Below are positions 28,198 to 38,199 of a DNA stretch of 64,000 nt, piece by piece. Source of the DNA: Flavobacteriales bacterium (GTDB lineage: Bacteria > Bacteroidota > Bacteroidia > JANQJC01); contig JANQJC010000087.1 in assembly GCA_028281825.1 (NCBI GenBank), positions 1 through 64,000 of the forward strand. Reading direction: 5' to 3'. The notes beneath the pieces were generated by a model. That model saw only the letters and a list, made by a program, of their open reading frames with translations. It ran no database searches and had not been told where the DNA came from. The position numbers and the translations under genes are program-made. Each line of letters starts with the position of its first letter. The first letter of the stretch is position 1.

Positions 28198-28968
28198 ATG
28201 AAAAAAGTCATCAAATATTTATTTTTGGTAGTCCTTTCTTTGGGGTTGTTAGTCTCCTGCACCTCACAAAAAAAGATTACTTATTTTCAGCCAATTTCCG
28301 ATTCTACTGATAATGAAGTCGCTACAATAGTTAATCCGTATAAGGAGGTTGTGCAAAAGGGGGATATTCTCTCAATCAAGGTGAATAGTTTGAGTCCTGA
28401 AGCTAGTCAGTTTTTTAATCCTTATACTCCAACTACCAGAACAACTACCGAAATAACCACAGAAGGCTATCAGGTGGATAATGAAGGCAATATTGAGTTG
28501 CCCTTGGTAGGCACTATACCAGTGGAAGGGATGTCATTCTCGGAAATAAAAAAGAAACTAAAAGTTGAACTGGAAAAGTATCTTCAAAACCCAACGGTTA
28601 GTATTAGGTTCCTTAATTTTCGTGTGACTGTTTTAGGTGAAGTAAACAGACCAGGTGTATTGCCAATTACAACTGGTCGGGTATCACTTCCAGAAGCTCT
28701 GGCTTTGGCAGGAGACCTCACAATTTTCGGTAAAAGAGATAATATCTTACTCATTCGGGAGATAGGACAAAAAAGGGAGTTTGTGAGAATAGATATCAAC
28801 AACAGGGAGTTTTTTGCTTCAAACTATTACTATTTGCAAAACAATGATGTAATATATGTTGAGCCAGGTAAAAACAAGAAAATCAATGCAGATACATTCT
28901 TCAAGATTGCACCTTGGATAGTGAGTGTAGCTATCTACACCTTCCTAATAATAAGAACAGTGAATTAA
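28198..28968 (+). CDS. Polysaccharide export lipoprotein (Wza-like, SLBB)
   Basis: A 256-residue outer-membrane polysaccharide export protein. Residues 1-21 are a lipoprotein signal ending LLVSC (Cys21). A polysaccharide export domain (about 55-130, VQKGDILSIKVNSLSPEA) and an SLBB domain (about 140-215, VTVLGEVNRPGVLPI) follow. A C-terminal hydrophobic helix (about 235-253) is probably a membrane segment; the chain is shorter than E. coli Wza, as is common in Bacteroidota. It sits directly before the chain-length/tyrosine-kinase gene, 6 bases apart, the usual partner in Wzx/Wzy export. Confidence 0.9.
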   Translation: MKKVIKYLFLVVLSLGLLVSCTSQKKITYFQPISDSTDNEVATIVNPYKEVVQKGDILSIKVNSLSPEASQFFNPYTPTTRTTTEITTEGYQVDNEGNIELPLVGTIPVEGMSFSEIKKKLKVELEKYLQNPTVSIRFLNFRVTVLGEVNRPGVLPITTGRVSLPEALALAGDLTIFGKRDNILLIREIGQKREFVRIDINNREFFASNYYYLQNNDVIYVEPGKNKKINADTFFKIAPWIVSVAIYTFLIIRTVN

Positions 28969-28974
28969 GCACTC

Positions 28975-31389
28975 GTGGAACAAAAGAAATCAATAAGCCT
29001 CCAAGAGGAAATAGATATTAAATTTTTGGCAGCCTTGTTTCTAAGGTACAAATGGTTATTCGCCATTTGTATGATTTTAGCCGTTGCAGGAGGAGTTGCT
29101 TTCCTAAAGTACTCCACGCATTACTACAAGGTTTCTTCTTCAGTAATCGTATCGCCAGATAATAATATGGCAACAGCTGACGTGGTTGAAGACTTGATTG
29201 GCCTTGGCTCTGAGGCTAATGTTGAGAATGAGATTGAGATACTTCACTCAAGAAGGATAATAGGTAAGGCATTGAATAACCTTGATTTCGGTATTTCCTA
29301 CTACGGTGATGGCAAAATCAAGAATAATGAGTTGTATAAGAGAACCCCTATTGTTTTAATAAGCGACTCTATCAATCAGTTCGCTTCTCAAGAGCTATCG
29401 GCTCGAATTACCTTACTCTCTAATAACGATTTCAAAATAGAGGTATTGGATAATAATGAAGTGCCTTTGCTGACTGAAAAAAAAGCGTTTGGAGAGTTTT
29501 TCAAATTTGGCAATATCAATGTAATGTGTGATAAAACGCCAAGGTTCACCGAGCTTTCAAGTGCCACTGAGATGGCTAATCGCATTTACCTGCTTAAGTT
29601 CTATTCAGATAACGACTTAATTAACTATTACCAAGATAAGCTGGATATCAAAGTGTCGTCTAAAAACGCTTCTGTACTTAGTCTTAGCCTTATTGAGGCT
29701 GTTCCTGAGAAAGGAAAAGACTTTTTGCAAGAATTGATGGACAGCTATATGCAGTATCAAATTGAGCAAAAAAACCTGCTTGCTGAAAACTCCATTCGAT
29801 TTATTGATCAGCAAATAAGCCTGATATCTGATGAGCTTTATAAGATTGAACAGGCAATACTTTCCTACAAATCATCAAAAGGGATAACCAGCCTTACTTC
29901 AGAGGCACAGATGTTTGCTGAGAGCCTTAAAGATGTGAATAATGATCTTGCTGAAGTAAATATGAAGCTGGGTTTTGTGACTAACCTTGAAAACTATGTA
30001 AAGAAGAACTCAAGTTTTGAGAATGTATCACCAGCCAGCTTTGGTATTGAGGACCCATTACTTACTAGTCTCATCATTAAACTTTCTACACTTGAATCAG
30101 AAAAATTGAAGTACAAGGGGATTACTAAATCAGATAATCCTATCGTAGCCTCCATCAATGAGCAAATCAGTTATGTAAAGCAAAGTTTGTTGGAAAACAT
30201 AACCAGCATCAAGTCTAGTCTTGAGATATACAAGAAGAACATTACTGATAATCTCACAGCACAAGAAGCCAGGGTAAAAACATTGCCCGAAGTTGAATAC
30301 CAATTAGTGGTTTTACAGAGGCAAAGGGCGATAAAGGAACAGTTGTACAACTACTTGCTGCAGAAAAAATCTGAGAACGCTATTCTCTTGGCTTCAACGG
30401 TTTCTGATAATAAGATACTGGATGATGCTGTTTCTTCTAAGCAGCGGGTTAAGCCTAAAACAACCGTCATCCTTTTTTACTCCCTGGTTTTAGGCTTACT
30501 TTTCCCATGTGTGGTGGTTGTTCTCAGAGAATCGCTTAACTCAAGAATTAAATCTGTTACTGATGTTGAGAATAATGCGAATGTTCCTGTTATTGGTATC
30601 ATTCCTAATAACGCAGGTAATAACCCACATGTGCTAATTGAAAAGCCGAAATCTCCTGTTTCTGAAGCCTTTAGGTTAATTAGGACGAACCTGCGTTATA
30701 TCAACCCCGACAACGACCAGAAGACCTATTTGATTACTTCTACAATTGGCTCAGAGGGTAAGTCGTTTTGTGCGTCTAATATTGCGTTATCTTTTTCACT
30801 TCTCAATAAGAAGACGTTACTTCTGGGTTTGGACCTTCGCAAGCCAAAGCTGTTTGGTGATTTTGGTTATGATAATACTAAAGGTCTTACATCATACTTG
30901 GCAGGTTCTTCAAATATGGAAGATGTTATCGTTCCATCTAAGAAGTCTGAATACCTTGATATAGTTTTTTCTGGCCCTATACCAGTTAACCCCGCTGAAT
31001 TGATTTTATCAAAAAGGTTAGAGGACTTCATGGCTTTTGCCAAAGAGAAATATGAGTTTATAATTATTGATACTCCACCGGTTGGTTTGGTGGCTGATGC
31101 CATTCTTTTGGCAAAGTACTGCTCAGCTTGTATCTATGTGGTGAGGGAAGGTTATTCTGATAAGGCATCGCTCAAGTTATTAAACCAACTAAATGACGAG
31201 AATAAGTTCCCAGGCTTGTCTGTATTGGTTAACTATGCTACTAATAGGTCTGGAAGTTACGGTGGTTATCAATATGGCTATGGCTACGGTTATGGTTATA
31301 AGAGTGACTATTACGAATTTGATAAAGAAGAAACACTGATTGCGAGAACCAGTAAAGGTTTCCGTAAACTATTTAAGCGCAAGAATTAA
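28975..31389 (+). CDS. Chain-length regulator and BY-kinase (Wzc-like)
   Basis: An inner-membrane polysaccharide co-polymerase fused to a bacterial tyrosine kinase; it controls polymer length and export. The 804 residues show a first membrane helix (about 28-46), a periplasmic Wzz domain with long coiled coils, a second helix (about 500-518), then the cytoplasmic kinase. The kinase has Walker A GSEGKS (about 591-596), Walker A' LLLGLDLRKPKL and Walker B FIIIDTPP (about 695). The C-terminal tail from about 761 is strikingly Tyr/Gly-rich (YGYGYGYGYKSDYYE) and would be the autophosphorylation cluster. It starts at a GTG. No partner phosphatase gene is seen in the window. Confidence 0.93.
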   Translation: MEQKKSISLQEEIDIKFLAALFLRYKWLFAICMILAVAGGVAFLKYSTHYYKVSSSVIVSPDNNMATADVVEDLIGLGSEANVENEIEILHSRRIIGKALNNLDFGISYYGDGKIKNNELYKRTPIVLISDSINQFASQELSARITLLSNNDFKIEVLDNNEVPLLTEKKAFGEFFKFGNINVMCDKTPRFTELSSATEMANRIYLLKFYSDNDLINYYQDKLDIKVSSKNASVLSLSLIEAVPEKGKDFLQELMDSYMQYQIEQKNLLAENSIRFIDQQISLISDELYKIEQAILSYKSSKGITSLTSEAQMFAESLKDVNNDLAEVNMKLGFVTNLENYVKKNSSFENVSPASFGIEDPLLTSLIIKLSTLESEKLKYKGITKSDNPIVASINEQISYVKQSLLENITSIKSSLEIYKKNITDNLTAQEARVKTLPEVEYQLVVLQRQRAIKEQLYNYLLQKKSENAILLASTVSDNKILDDAVSSKQRVKPKTTVILFYSLVLGLLFPCVVVVLRESLNSRIKSVTDVENNANVPVIGIIPNNAGNNPHVLIEKPKSPVSEAFRLIRTNLRYINPDNDQKTYLITSTIGSEGKSFCASNIALSFSLLNKKTLLLGLDLRKPKLFGDFGYDNTKGLTSYLAGSSNMEDVIVPSKKSEYLDIVFSGPIPVNPAELILSKRLEDFMAFAKEKYEFIIIDTPPVGLVADAILLAKYCSACIYVVREGYSDKASLKLLNQLNDENKFPGLSVLVNYATNRSGSYGGYQYGYGYGYGYKSDYYEFDKEETLIARTSKGFRKLFKRKN

Positions 31390-31427
31390 GCGCTACTGGT
31401 GTTAAATTCTTTTTAAGAGAAGCTTTC

Positions 31428-32762
31428 ATGTTAAAGAAGATACTTTCTTTTGGTGGTGTGGAAGCATTGGCAAAAGGCACCAACTGGCTTGCCCTTAGCC
31501 TTTTACCCATTCTTTTACCTGTAAATGAATATGCCAAAATTGGGCTTCTTGTTGCAGTTCAGGGGTTTTTAAACCTATTCTTTACAGCTGGGCAGGATAA
31601 GTTCATCTTCAGGTTTTATAAAGGACCAAAGAAAGAAAGGGTACACTTTAATATTCTCCTATTCCTATTCCTACTTGGGTTAACAGCTACTGTATTATGC
31701 GGGTCTTTTTTGTTGTTTAGCGGAAGGGCTGAAATCTTCAGTTTGGATCCAATTCTCGTATTTGGAATTATATGGGGAATGGTGCTTTTCTCAAGTAATA
31801 AAATCAGCCTATCGATTATTCGGCTGCGTTCCAACGTGAGGGAGTACGGTATCAATAGGTTGGTATATCAGTTTTCTCTCTTAATAATATTGTCCATAGT
31901 GGCTTATATCACTCGTATGAGTTTCTCATATGTAGTTGCGATGATTGGCGCTGCATTAATCATACTCAGTTTAGAGTATAGAGCTGGGCTGCTTAAACTA
32001 AAACCAGACTTCTCGCTTACAAAACGGTATCTCAAAATACTATTTCTGTGGGGATTGCCATTCATACTTCATTCGGCCTCAAAATCGGTTTTAATGTTTG
32101 TAGACCGCTTTTTGATAGAACAATATGGTGGTACCTATGATTTGGGTATTTATACTTTTGCCTATCAAATAGGGCAATCCATGTCCTTCCTTTTTTTCGC
32201 TCTTAACGTATATTTTGAGCCAATATATTACAAAGACAAAGGTGAAGGTATACTTACTCGATTCTTTCTTACCTCAAATACACTGGCAGCATTATTCCTT
32301 ATCGGAATTGTAGTGCTTCTTCCATTTGTAGTCACTCGTTTTTATCCTGCAGATTATATCAACTCACTTGATTATGTGCTGGGACTGGGGTGTTCATTTC
32401 TATTAAACCTATATTACATAGGCTATGCAAATAGATTGGTGAAACATAAGAAGGTTAAGTTTTTGGCAACTTCAACCTTTATAGCTGCCAGTACAAATCT
32501 TATTCTCAATTTTATATTGATACCCAAGCTAGGCATCAAAGGCGCCGTATTAACTAACTGGATTAGTTATGCCTTGTTGTCATATATATCTGGGTTCTTT
32601 TTCCGAAGAAGTATACTGCCAGATAAGCATCTAACTATAAGCCTTATAGTTACTGCTACACTATTGTTCGTGCCAATGAGTAACTTAGCAGCCTGTTTGA
32701 TACTGTTTGGGTATGTATCTATAAATGTCGCCGGTATCTATTATATGAGAAAAGCTAAATGA
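31428..32762 (+). CDS. Polysaccharide flippase (Wzx-like)
   Basis: A 444-residue protein almost wholly of membrane helices (about twelve), with the layout of the MOP-family flippases that turn undecaprenyl-linked repeat units to the periplasmic side. The N-terminal LSFGGVEALAKGTNWLALSLLPILL-type helix start and the SVLMFVDRFLIEQYGG segment are typical of Wzx/oligosaccharide flippase proteins. Its place between the export/kinase genes and a polymerase-like gene supports the role. Substrate specificity cannot be read from sequence. It overlaps the next gene by 4 bases (ATGA). Confidence 0.85.
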   Translation: MLKKILSFGGVEALAKGTNWLALSLLPILLPVNEYAKIGLLVAVQGFLNLFFTAGQDKFIFRFYKGPKKERVHFNILLFLFLLGLTATVLCGSFLLFSGRAEIFSLDPILVFGIIWGMVLFSSNKISLSIIRLRSNVREYGINRLVYQFSLLIILSIVAYITRMSFSYVVAMIGAALIILSLEYRAGLLKLKPDFSLTKRYLKILFLWGLPFILHSASKSVLMFVDRFLIEQYGGTYDLGIYTFAYQIGQSMSFLFFALNVYFEPIYYKDKGEGILTRFFLTSNTLAALFLIGIVVLLPFVVTRFYPADYINSLDYVLGLGCSFLLNLYYIGYANRLVKHKKVKFLATSTFIAASTNLILNFILIPKLGIKGAVLTNWISYALLSYISGFFFRRSILPDKHLTISLIVTATLLFVPMSNLAACLILFGYVSINVAGIYYMRKAK

Positions 32763-34144
32763 GACTAAAAACAAATAGGCTTATAATTAACATATTACTG
32801 GTGTTTTCAACATTATTGTTTTATGTCCATGGGGATAGTTACTTAGCCAAGTACGTTTTCATTCTGCAATTTTTTCTTTTCGCGCTATTTGGGCTCGTTT
32901 TTCCAAGAAAAATACTGTACTTTTTTTCACCCTCTTTTATTACCACAGCCTATATCTGCATTAATATGGCCATTGGCCTGTATGCATTCGAAAACGGGCT
33001 TATTTATAAACAGGTAATAGTTGCTTCTTATATCAATGACGAGGTTATACTTAGAGCCAGTTTAATGTTTTTTGTAGCCAACATTATCGTCTTCAATACC
33101 TTTAGGAATAGGATAAATAGTATAGATAGTGAAATGAGAAAGAAGGCTCACCAGTTTCAACTATCCAGAAACCAGGTTATTAAGTTCTTTATAATTATAC
33201 CTGTTCTGTTTGCGGTTGATATAGTCTCAGACAAGCTGGGCACCCAAGGTGGAATATTCACCATACCTGTTACGGTTTCTATACTTTATCTCTCTTATCT
33301 ATTGTCTCGTTCTCAAGAAAAGGGCCGGTGGATTTTTTACCCAATCATTATTCTCATCTCGCTTTTTCTTCAATTTGACTCTAAGAGAGAAGTGGTATTT
33401 CTTATTGGTGGTATCTTTATTATTGAGTCAATAAGTACTGTGCAGTTGCGCAGATTGAGTTCTACCCGGCTTTTTTTTACAGTTGTTGTTTTGGGTATAG
33501 CTGCCTTTTATCTCATTATAGCCATGTCAATTACCCGAGGCTTTGGGTATTATGGCGTGAAAAACCCGATTGAAGCACTCTCATACGTTGATGATTACAT
33601 ATCAGATGAGAATAATATACGTCTGGTGTTAAACAACATTGAAGCTACTACGGTATTTTTTCATTCTTATAACGCAATCGATATGTTTCTCACTAGAGAA
33701 GCACCAATGCTTTATGGAAAGACGTTCATTAAGATTGCATTCTTCCCCTTTCCTCGAAGTGTGCTGCCCATTAAGCCAAATAGCATCATTCATGAATATA
33801 CATATAGATATGACCCCTATTTAAGAGAAGAAGGTAGGTCAGTTGCGGTTTCATTATATCCAGAGTACTTTTGGAACTTCGATTGGTTGGGAGTCCTTGT
33901 ATTGTTTGGGGTGTTCTTTCTATTCAATGAAGCGTATTTCTATGGTATTAACTCCTATTTTGAGGGCAACATACAAATAGCAGTGATGGGAGTGTTTCTT
34001 ATAGCCTACTTTGTGGGGTACTTGCGAGGTTCAGGTATTGACCTATTCTTGCTATACCTGCTCATTGCATTCGGAACTATAAAACTACTCTACTACTTAA
34101 TAGGATCAAACAAGCTATATATTGAAGAAGATACCAATACTTGA
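32759..34144 (+). CDS. Oligosaccharide repeat-unit polymerase (Wzy-like)
   Basis: A 461-residue membrane protein with about twelve hydrophobic segments and one long hydrophilic loop (about residues 255-380, containing REAPMLYGKTF and LPIKPNSIIHEYTY). That layout is typical of Wzy polymerases, which are poorly conserved in sequence; the loop motifs recall the O-antigen polymerase family in which an ARG or PRS-type motif precedes a conserved ENE/NSI region. The assignment rests on topology and on position next to the flippase. It would join repeat units in the periplasm. It overlaps the acyltransferase gene by 23 bases. Confidence 0.7.
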   Translation: MRLKTNRLIINILLVFSTLLFYVHGDSYLAKYVFILQFFLFALFGLVFPRKILYFFSPSFITTAYICINMAIGLYAFENGLIYKQVIVASYINDEVILRASLMFFVANIIVFNTFRNRINSIDSEMRKKAHQFQLSRNQVIKFFIIIPVLFAVDIVSDKLGTQGGIFTIPVTVSILYLSYLLSRSQEKGRWIFYPIIILISLFLQFDSKREVVFLIGGIFIIESISTVQLRRLSSTRLFFTVVVLGIAAFYLIIAMSITRGFGYYGVKNPIEALSYVDDYISDENNIRLVLNNIEATTVFFHSYNAIDMFLTREAPMLYGKTFIKIAFFPFPRSVLPIKPNSIIHEYTYRYDPYLREEGRSVAVSLYPEYFWNFDWLGVLVLFGVFFLFNEAYFYGINSYFEGNIQIAVMGVFLIAYFVGYLRGSGIDLFLLYLLIAFGTIKLLYYLIGSNKLYIEEDTNT

Positions 34145-35174
34145 TGGATTGAGGGGAGTAGCGGCCTTATTGGTACTTTGGGCGCACTTTCCGCTTATCG
34201 CCGGTAGTAGTATATTCAAATACTTCCACTTAGCCTCAAAAGCCACTTATGCAGGATATGTGGGTGTGGATATTTTTTTCGCACTAAGCGGATTTTTGAT
34301 TACCCGGATTTTGCTGTTTGAAAAGCAGGAGGGGAAACTAAGTTTCAAGGTGTTTTACATCAAAAGGGCACTTAGGATATTTCCGATATACTACATCTGT
34401 ATTCTTTTAGTTGGGCTCATTATATCCTGGGACAAGATGGGGTGGTGCGCTGCATACTTATCAAATTATTACTTTGCCTTTGACCTTACCGAAAACTCCA
34501 TGCGTCACACTTGGTCATTGTGTGTAGAAGAGCACTACTACCTGTTTTGGCCTTTGTTGATATCATTCACTAATCAAAAAACGGCAAAGACATTAATTGG
34601 ATGGGTAATACCAGCAATAGCTATTATATCAGCAGCTTTATCGCTTGTATACTTAGACAATGGCCCTGATTTAGTGAATAAAGCATCACACCATAGGATG
34701 TTGACACTTGCCTTAGGCTCATTTATTGCGTATAAGGAAAATAGTATATTACAAATGAAGAGACAATATCTGTTGATTGCGGTTACACTAAGCGGCTGCA
34801 TTTTAGTGTTTGGACGCTTGGCCTTATCACAGGACGCCAAAGTTTTTGCACGTTTTTTGAGCTCAAGTGTATTTAGTGTCTCTCTGCTTATACTGCTTAT
34901 ACAAAGCTCAATGAGTGATGGGAAAAATGTGGTGAAAGGCTTTTTGAACAGCGGTATAATGAAGTTTTTTGGTAAGATAAGTTATGGTTTGTACCTGTTT
35001 CACCAACCTGTGTTGTACTATTTGGGGGTATCGCATATGCATGAAGATGTCAAAGTTTCATTACCATATGCAATTTTACTATTAGTTTTGTGCGTCGGTA
35101 TCCCAACGGTCTCTTTTTACGTAGTAGAAAACCCGTTGTTGAAACTGAAGAAAAAATATTCAGTAATTAAGTAA
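34122..35174 (+). CDS. Acyltransferase 3 (OafA-like) membrane protein
   Basis: A 350-residue integral membrane acyltransferase. The family start motif PILDGLRGVAALLVLWAHFP lies at the very N-terminus, and TWSLCVEEHYYLFWP is the second hallmark; about ten membrane helices are visible. Such proteins O-acetylate or otherwise acylate surface polysaccharides. The start is a TTG at 34122, inside the end of the polymerase gene; it is needed to keep the LDGLRG motif. The stop codon and the next start overlap (TAATG). The likely role is acetylation of the polymer from this locus. Confidence 0.88.
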   Translation: MKKIPILDGLRGVAALLVLWAHFPLIAGSSIFKYFHLASKATYAGYVGVDIFFALSGFLITRILLFEKQEGKLSFKVFYIKRALRIFPIYYICILLVGLIISWDKMGWCAAYLSNYYFAFDLTENSMRHTWSLCVEEHYYLFWPLLISFTNQKTAKTLIGWVIPAIAIISAALSLVYLDNGPDLVNKASHHRMLTLALGSFIAYKENSILQMKRQYLLIAVTLSGCILVFGRLALSQDAKVFARFLSSSVFSVSLLILLIQSSMSDGKNVVKGFLNSGIMKFFGKISYGLYLFHQPVLYYLGVSHMHEDVKVSLPYAILLLVLCVGIPTVSFYVVENPLLKLKKKYSVIK

Positions 35175-36328
35175 TGAAGTCAGTACTATACGTACTCCCC
35201 AGAAGGGATTATTTTTCAAGAGGTGACCGAGGTAGTGTTACCCATGCAATGGGTATAATAAATGGCCTTACGGCCAATGACATTAAGGTATTTGTAGTAG
35301 CAGGCGATGGCTTTGAAAAATATAAGCCTAGACTTGTGAATGGGAATAACGTAGAGTATATTGAACATAAAGCAACCTCATTTAGGTGGCTTTGGTTAGT
35401 TGGTTTGTATTTCAAGGTAATGAGCACTATTGCCACTCATAAAATACCAATCGTCATCATTCGGTATAGCATCTCGCTTCCATTGTTCCAGTATATTATC
35501 AATTTGGGAGTTAGGGCCAGAGGTAAGAAAATGGTTCTAGAAGTCAATTCCTTGCTTGCCAATTATTCTGACTTAAAGGGCATTAAGCGATTCTTCAAGC
35601 CCTTATTAATACTTGTCGAGCCAATGATTGTCAAGTCTTTCAAATACTATTACGTAGTAAGCAAAGGCTTGGCTGATTTTATGATTAATAATGACTATAA
35701 GGGTAAAATGATAATAGTGCCCAATGCATCAGATATTGTGCCTAAAGCAGTTAAGGAACGCAAAGAAAGCCAGGTGCGTATGGTGTATCTGGGCAGCCTT
35801 AAATTCTACTATGATTTGTACCAGCTTATAGATGCTTTTGTTGAGCTGAAGGAAAGAGATTTTGAGGGTATATCAGAGCTTGCCTTTTATGGTCACGGCC
35901 CTGAGACAAAGGAGTTGAAAATATACGCCAGAGGAAGAAAAGATATAGTTTTTTATGGTGAGTATGACAACTCTAAGGTAAGTGAGCTAATCAATCCCAC
36001 CAGCGACATTTTAATGCTTCCTTACAAAGATGGTACTGTAGCAAACTTTGGTTCTCCAACCAAGTTGTTTGAGTATATGGCCCTTAAGGCTCCGGTAATC
36101 TCTTCAAACGTTGGGCAATTGGATGAGTTTGTGGTTGATGGAGTTAATGGTTTAAAGTATCATTATTACGACAAACAAGAGCTAATGGACAAGATTGAGC
36201 AATTAGCTCAAAATCCTGAATTGCGGGCCAAGTTGGCACATAATGCGTATAATGACCTTATGACCAAACATACCTGGAAATCAAGGATGGAGTATTTATA
36301 CACCCAAATTATAGCGGTGGATGCTTAA
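35174..36328 (+). CDS. Glycosyltransferase family 4 protein
   Basis: A 384-residue GT-B glycosyltransferase. The C-terminal donor-binding part has VYLGSLKFYYDLYQLIDAF and the GT4 signature PTKLFEYMALKAPVISSN, and ends in a family-typical helix. Donor and acceptor cannot be assigned. Translational coupling to the acyltransferase is indicated by the 1-base overlap. It would add one sugar of the repeat unit on the cytoplasmic face of the membrane. Confidence 0.9.
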   Translation: MKSVLYVLPRRDYFSRGDRGSVTHAMGIINGLTANDIKVFVVAGDGFEKYKPRLVNGNNVEYIEHKATSFRWLWLVGLYFKVMSTIATHKIPIVIIRYSISLPLFQYIINLGVRARGKKMVLEVNSLLANYSDLKGIKRFFKPLLILVEPMIVKSFKYYYVVSKGLADFMINNDYKGKMIIVPNASDIVPKAVKERKESQVRMVYLGSLKFYYDLYQLIDAFVELKERDFEGISELAFYGHGPETKELKIYARGRKDIVFYGEYDNSKVSELINPTSDILMLPYKDGTVANFGSPTKLFEYMALKAPVISSNVGQLDEFVVDGVNGLKYHYYDKQELMDKIEQLAQNPELRAKLAHNAYNDLMTKHTWKSRMEYLYTQIIAVDA

Positions 36329-37271
36329 TGAACTTTTATACTATTACCACCGACAAAAATGGATGCTTCGCCCTGACTTGCTGTACCTGAGTAAGTTAGA
36401 GAATATAATGATTGATAGGCCAATCTTTATAGTTGGCTTGCAAGGTGGCGGTGGAACATTTTTGAGCCGTATTTTTCGCAGGATAGAGGGAGTAGTAACA
36501 CTTTCTGGCAATCACAAGTACTTTACAGGTGCAGATGAAATGCAATCAGCACTAGGACCTTTTTTGCCACAACAGTATTCAGGGATATTACACAAATACC
36601 CCAAAAGCAATAATTTTGGCCACAGGCGGGGCTGGAGTTATGCTTGTGATGAATTGCTTCCTTTTCATAAATATGATGAGTGGGACTATAAGGAAGACCA
36701 GGGTGCTGGCTTTAGGCATGCTATTAAAGTTTGTATCAAGATAAATGGCAAAAGTGGCAAACCACATAGGTTTATTGATAAGTCACAGAGTTATGCACTC
36801 AAAATACCTATCATGCGAAAGGCATTGGAAGGCTCATTACCTAAGTTTATAGGCATTGTGCGTAATCCTTATGTGATGTGCTGGAGAGCTGCCAGCATGA
36901 AAACAGCCTTAGCGTTTGAGAAACAAAATATTGAGCACAAGCTCTTGATAGCTACCCAGCATTGGAATAATACGGTGAGGTGTTTAATTGAGAATGAGGG
37001 TCAGGCAGACTTTAGACTTTACAAAGTGGAAGAGATACTAGAACAGTTTGAAGAGAAGGTATATGAAATTGCCCGGTTTGCTGAGGTGGATTTAAAGGAG
37101 GAACATTTTCCAAAGGCTTCGGATGTATTGCCAGCAGGTTCTAAAAGACAAGAGCGTTGGTATCCTGTTCAAAGGGAAATAAATAATAAATATTTAGAGA
37201 AAGTTCCTGCAAAGGCAAAGGAGATTATCTTGAATCAATGCGGAGATTATATAGAGCGTTTTGGCTACTAA
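36321..37271 (+). CDS. Sulfotransferase-like protein (first of two)
   Basis: A 316-residue protein with the two PAPS-contact signatures of sulfotransferases: a 5'-phosphosulfate loop IVGLQGGGGTFLSRIF (about 36-51) and a 3'-phosphate-binding stretch FIGIVRNPYVMCWRAAS (about 176-192). The loop is Gly-rich where the usual form is GxxRSGTS, so it belongs to a divergent subfamily. Between the two lies an unusual stretch rich in His and aromatic residues (KYPKSNNFGHRRGWSYACDE). There is no signal peptide, in line with cytoplasmic use of PAPS. It overlaps the preceding and following genes by 8 and at most 11 bases. A role in sulfating the polysaccharide repeat unit is inferred. Confidence 0.75.
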   Translation: MLNELLYYYHRQKWMLRPDLLYLSKLENIMIDRPIFIVGLQGGGGTFLSRIFRRIEGVVTLSGNHKYFTGADEMQSALGPFLPQQYSGILHKYPKSNNFGHRRGWSYACDELLPFHKYDEWDYKEDQGAGFRHAIKVCIKINGKSGKPHRFIDKSQSYALKIPIMRKALEGSLPKFIGIVRNPYVMCWRAASMKTALAFEKQNIEHKLLIATQHWNNTVRCLIENEGQADFRLYKVEEILEQFEEKVYEIARFAEVDLKEEHFPKASDVLPAGSKRQERWYPVQREINNKYLEKVPAKAKEIILNQCGDYIERFGY

Positions 37272-37275
37272 GGAG

Positions 37276-38199
37276 ATGAAAGACGTGATATTTATCGTAG
37301 GTGTGGGCCGTTCAGGCACTAGCCTTTTACAAAGTTTCCTAAATGCCCATCCTGACATCGCTTTTACTCCTGAAACTCAATTCGTAAGAAAGTACTTAGC
37401 GAAGGCATCCCTCAAAGCCAAGATAGAAGCTAATTCTGCATCTTTTTTTATTGACCTGCTCAAGCAGGATAAAGAATTTGCTCGTGCTAGTACCCAGCCT
37501 GAGAAGATTATCTCAGGGAGAAAGGTAAATGTGGTGGAGACTTATAAGGCCTTTTTAAATAACTACGCATCGGCAAAAAACAAAACTATAGCCGGAGACA
37601 AAGACCCACGCAATCTTGACCTAATAAAAACACTTTATCAGTACTTTCCTCAAGGAAAAGTAATTCACATTATTCGCGACCCAAGAGATGTTGTCTCTTC
37701 AAGGATGAAAGCTGATTGGTCCAGCAAAACACCTTTTATACTTCATCCTTTGATGTATAACGCTCAATTCCATCGCGGAAGAAAAATAGGGAAGAAATGT
37801 TATAAGGAGAACTATTTTGAGATAAACTACGAGACACTTATCTCTGACCCTGAAGATTCTTTGAAAGGGATTTGTGACTTTTTTGGGGTCAACTTTGAAT
37901 CAGCCATGCTCAACTTCTCTGAGTCATCAAAAGAGTTGGTTTCAGAAGCTGAAATGCAGTGGAAGAAAGAAACATTAGGCCCATTACTTTCAAAAAACAG
38001 TGGCAAGTGGCGTAAAACACTTAGCCCAAGTCAGATATACTACATTCAAACGCTTTGTAGCTCAGTTCTAGAAGAGTTTGGTTATGAACCAGATAAAATT
38101 TCCCCTTCAATAATAACTCGCATTTCGGCAGTGAGCATGAGGATTGTTTCGGTAATTTTTTCAGTTTTGTATCCACTAAGGATAAAATACTTGCTGTAA
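37276..38199 (+). CDS. Sulfotransferase (second of two)
   Basis: A clear member of the sulfotransferase family. The PAPS 5' loop FIVGVGRSGTSLLQSFLNAH sits near the N-terminus and the 3'-phosphate site IIRDPRDVVSSRM about 125 residues later. Length is 307 residues from the ATG at 37276. A frame open from a TTG at 37261 would overlap the preceding gene; the ATG directly begins MKDVIFIVGVG, the usual spacing to the loop. A C-terminal hydrophobic stretch (SMRIVSVIFSVLYPL) could associate with the membrane. Its target is probably a sugar of the polymer made here, since the neighbours are glycan genes; a small-molecule target cannot be excluded. Confidence 0.85.
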   Translation: MKDVIFIVGVGRSGTSLLQSFLNAHPDIAFTPETQFVRKYLAKASLKAKIEANSASFFIDLLKQDKEFARASTQPEKIISGRKVNVVETYKAFLNNYASAKNKTIAGDKDPRNLDLIKTLYQYFPQGKVIHIIRDPRDVVSSRMKADWSSKTPFILHPLMYNAQFHRGRKIGKKCYKENYFEINYETLISDPEDSLKGICDFFGVNFESAMLNFSESSKELVSEAEMQWKKETLGPLLSKNSGKWRKTLSPSQIYYIQTLCSSVLEEFGYEPDKISPSIITRISAVSMRIVSVIFSVLYPLRIKYLL

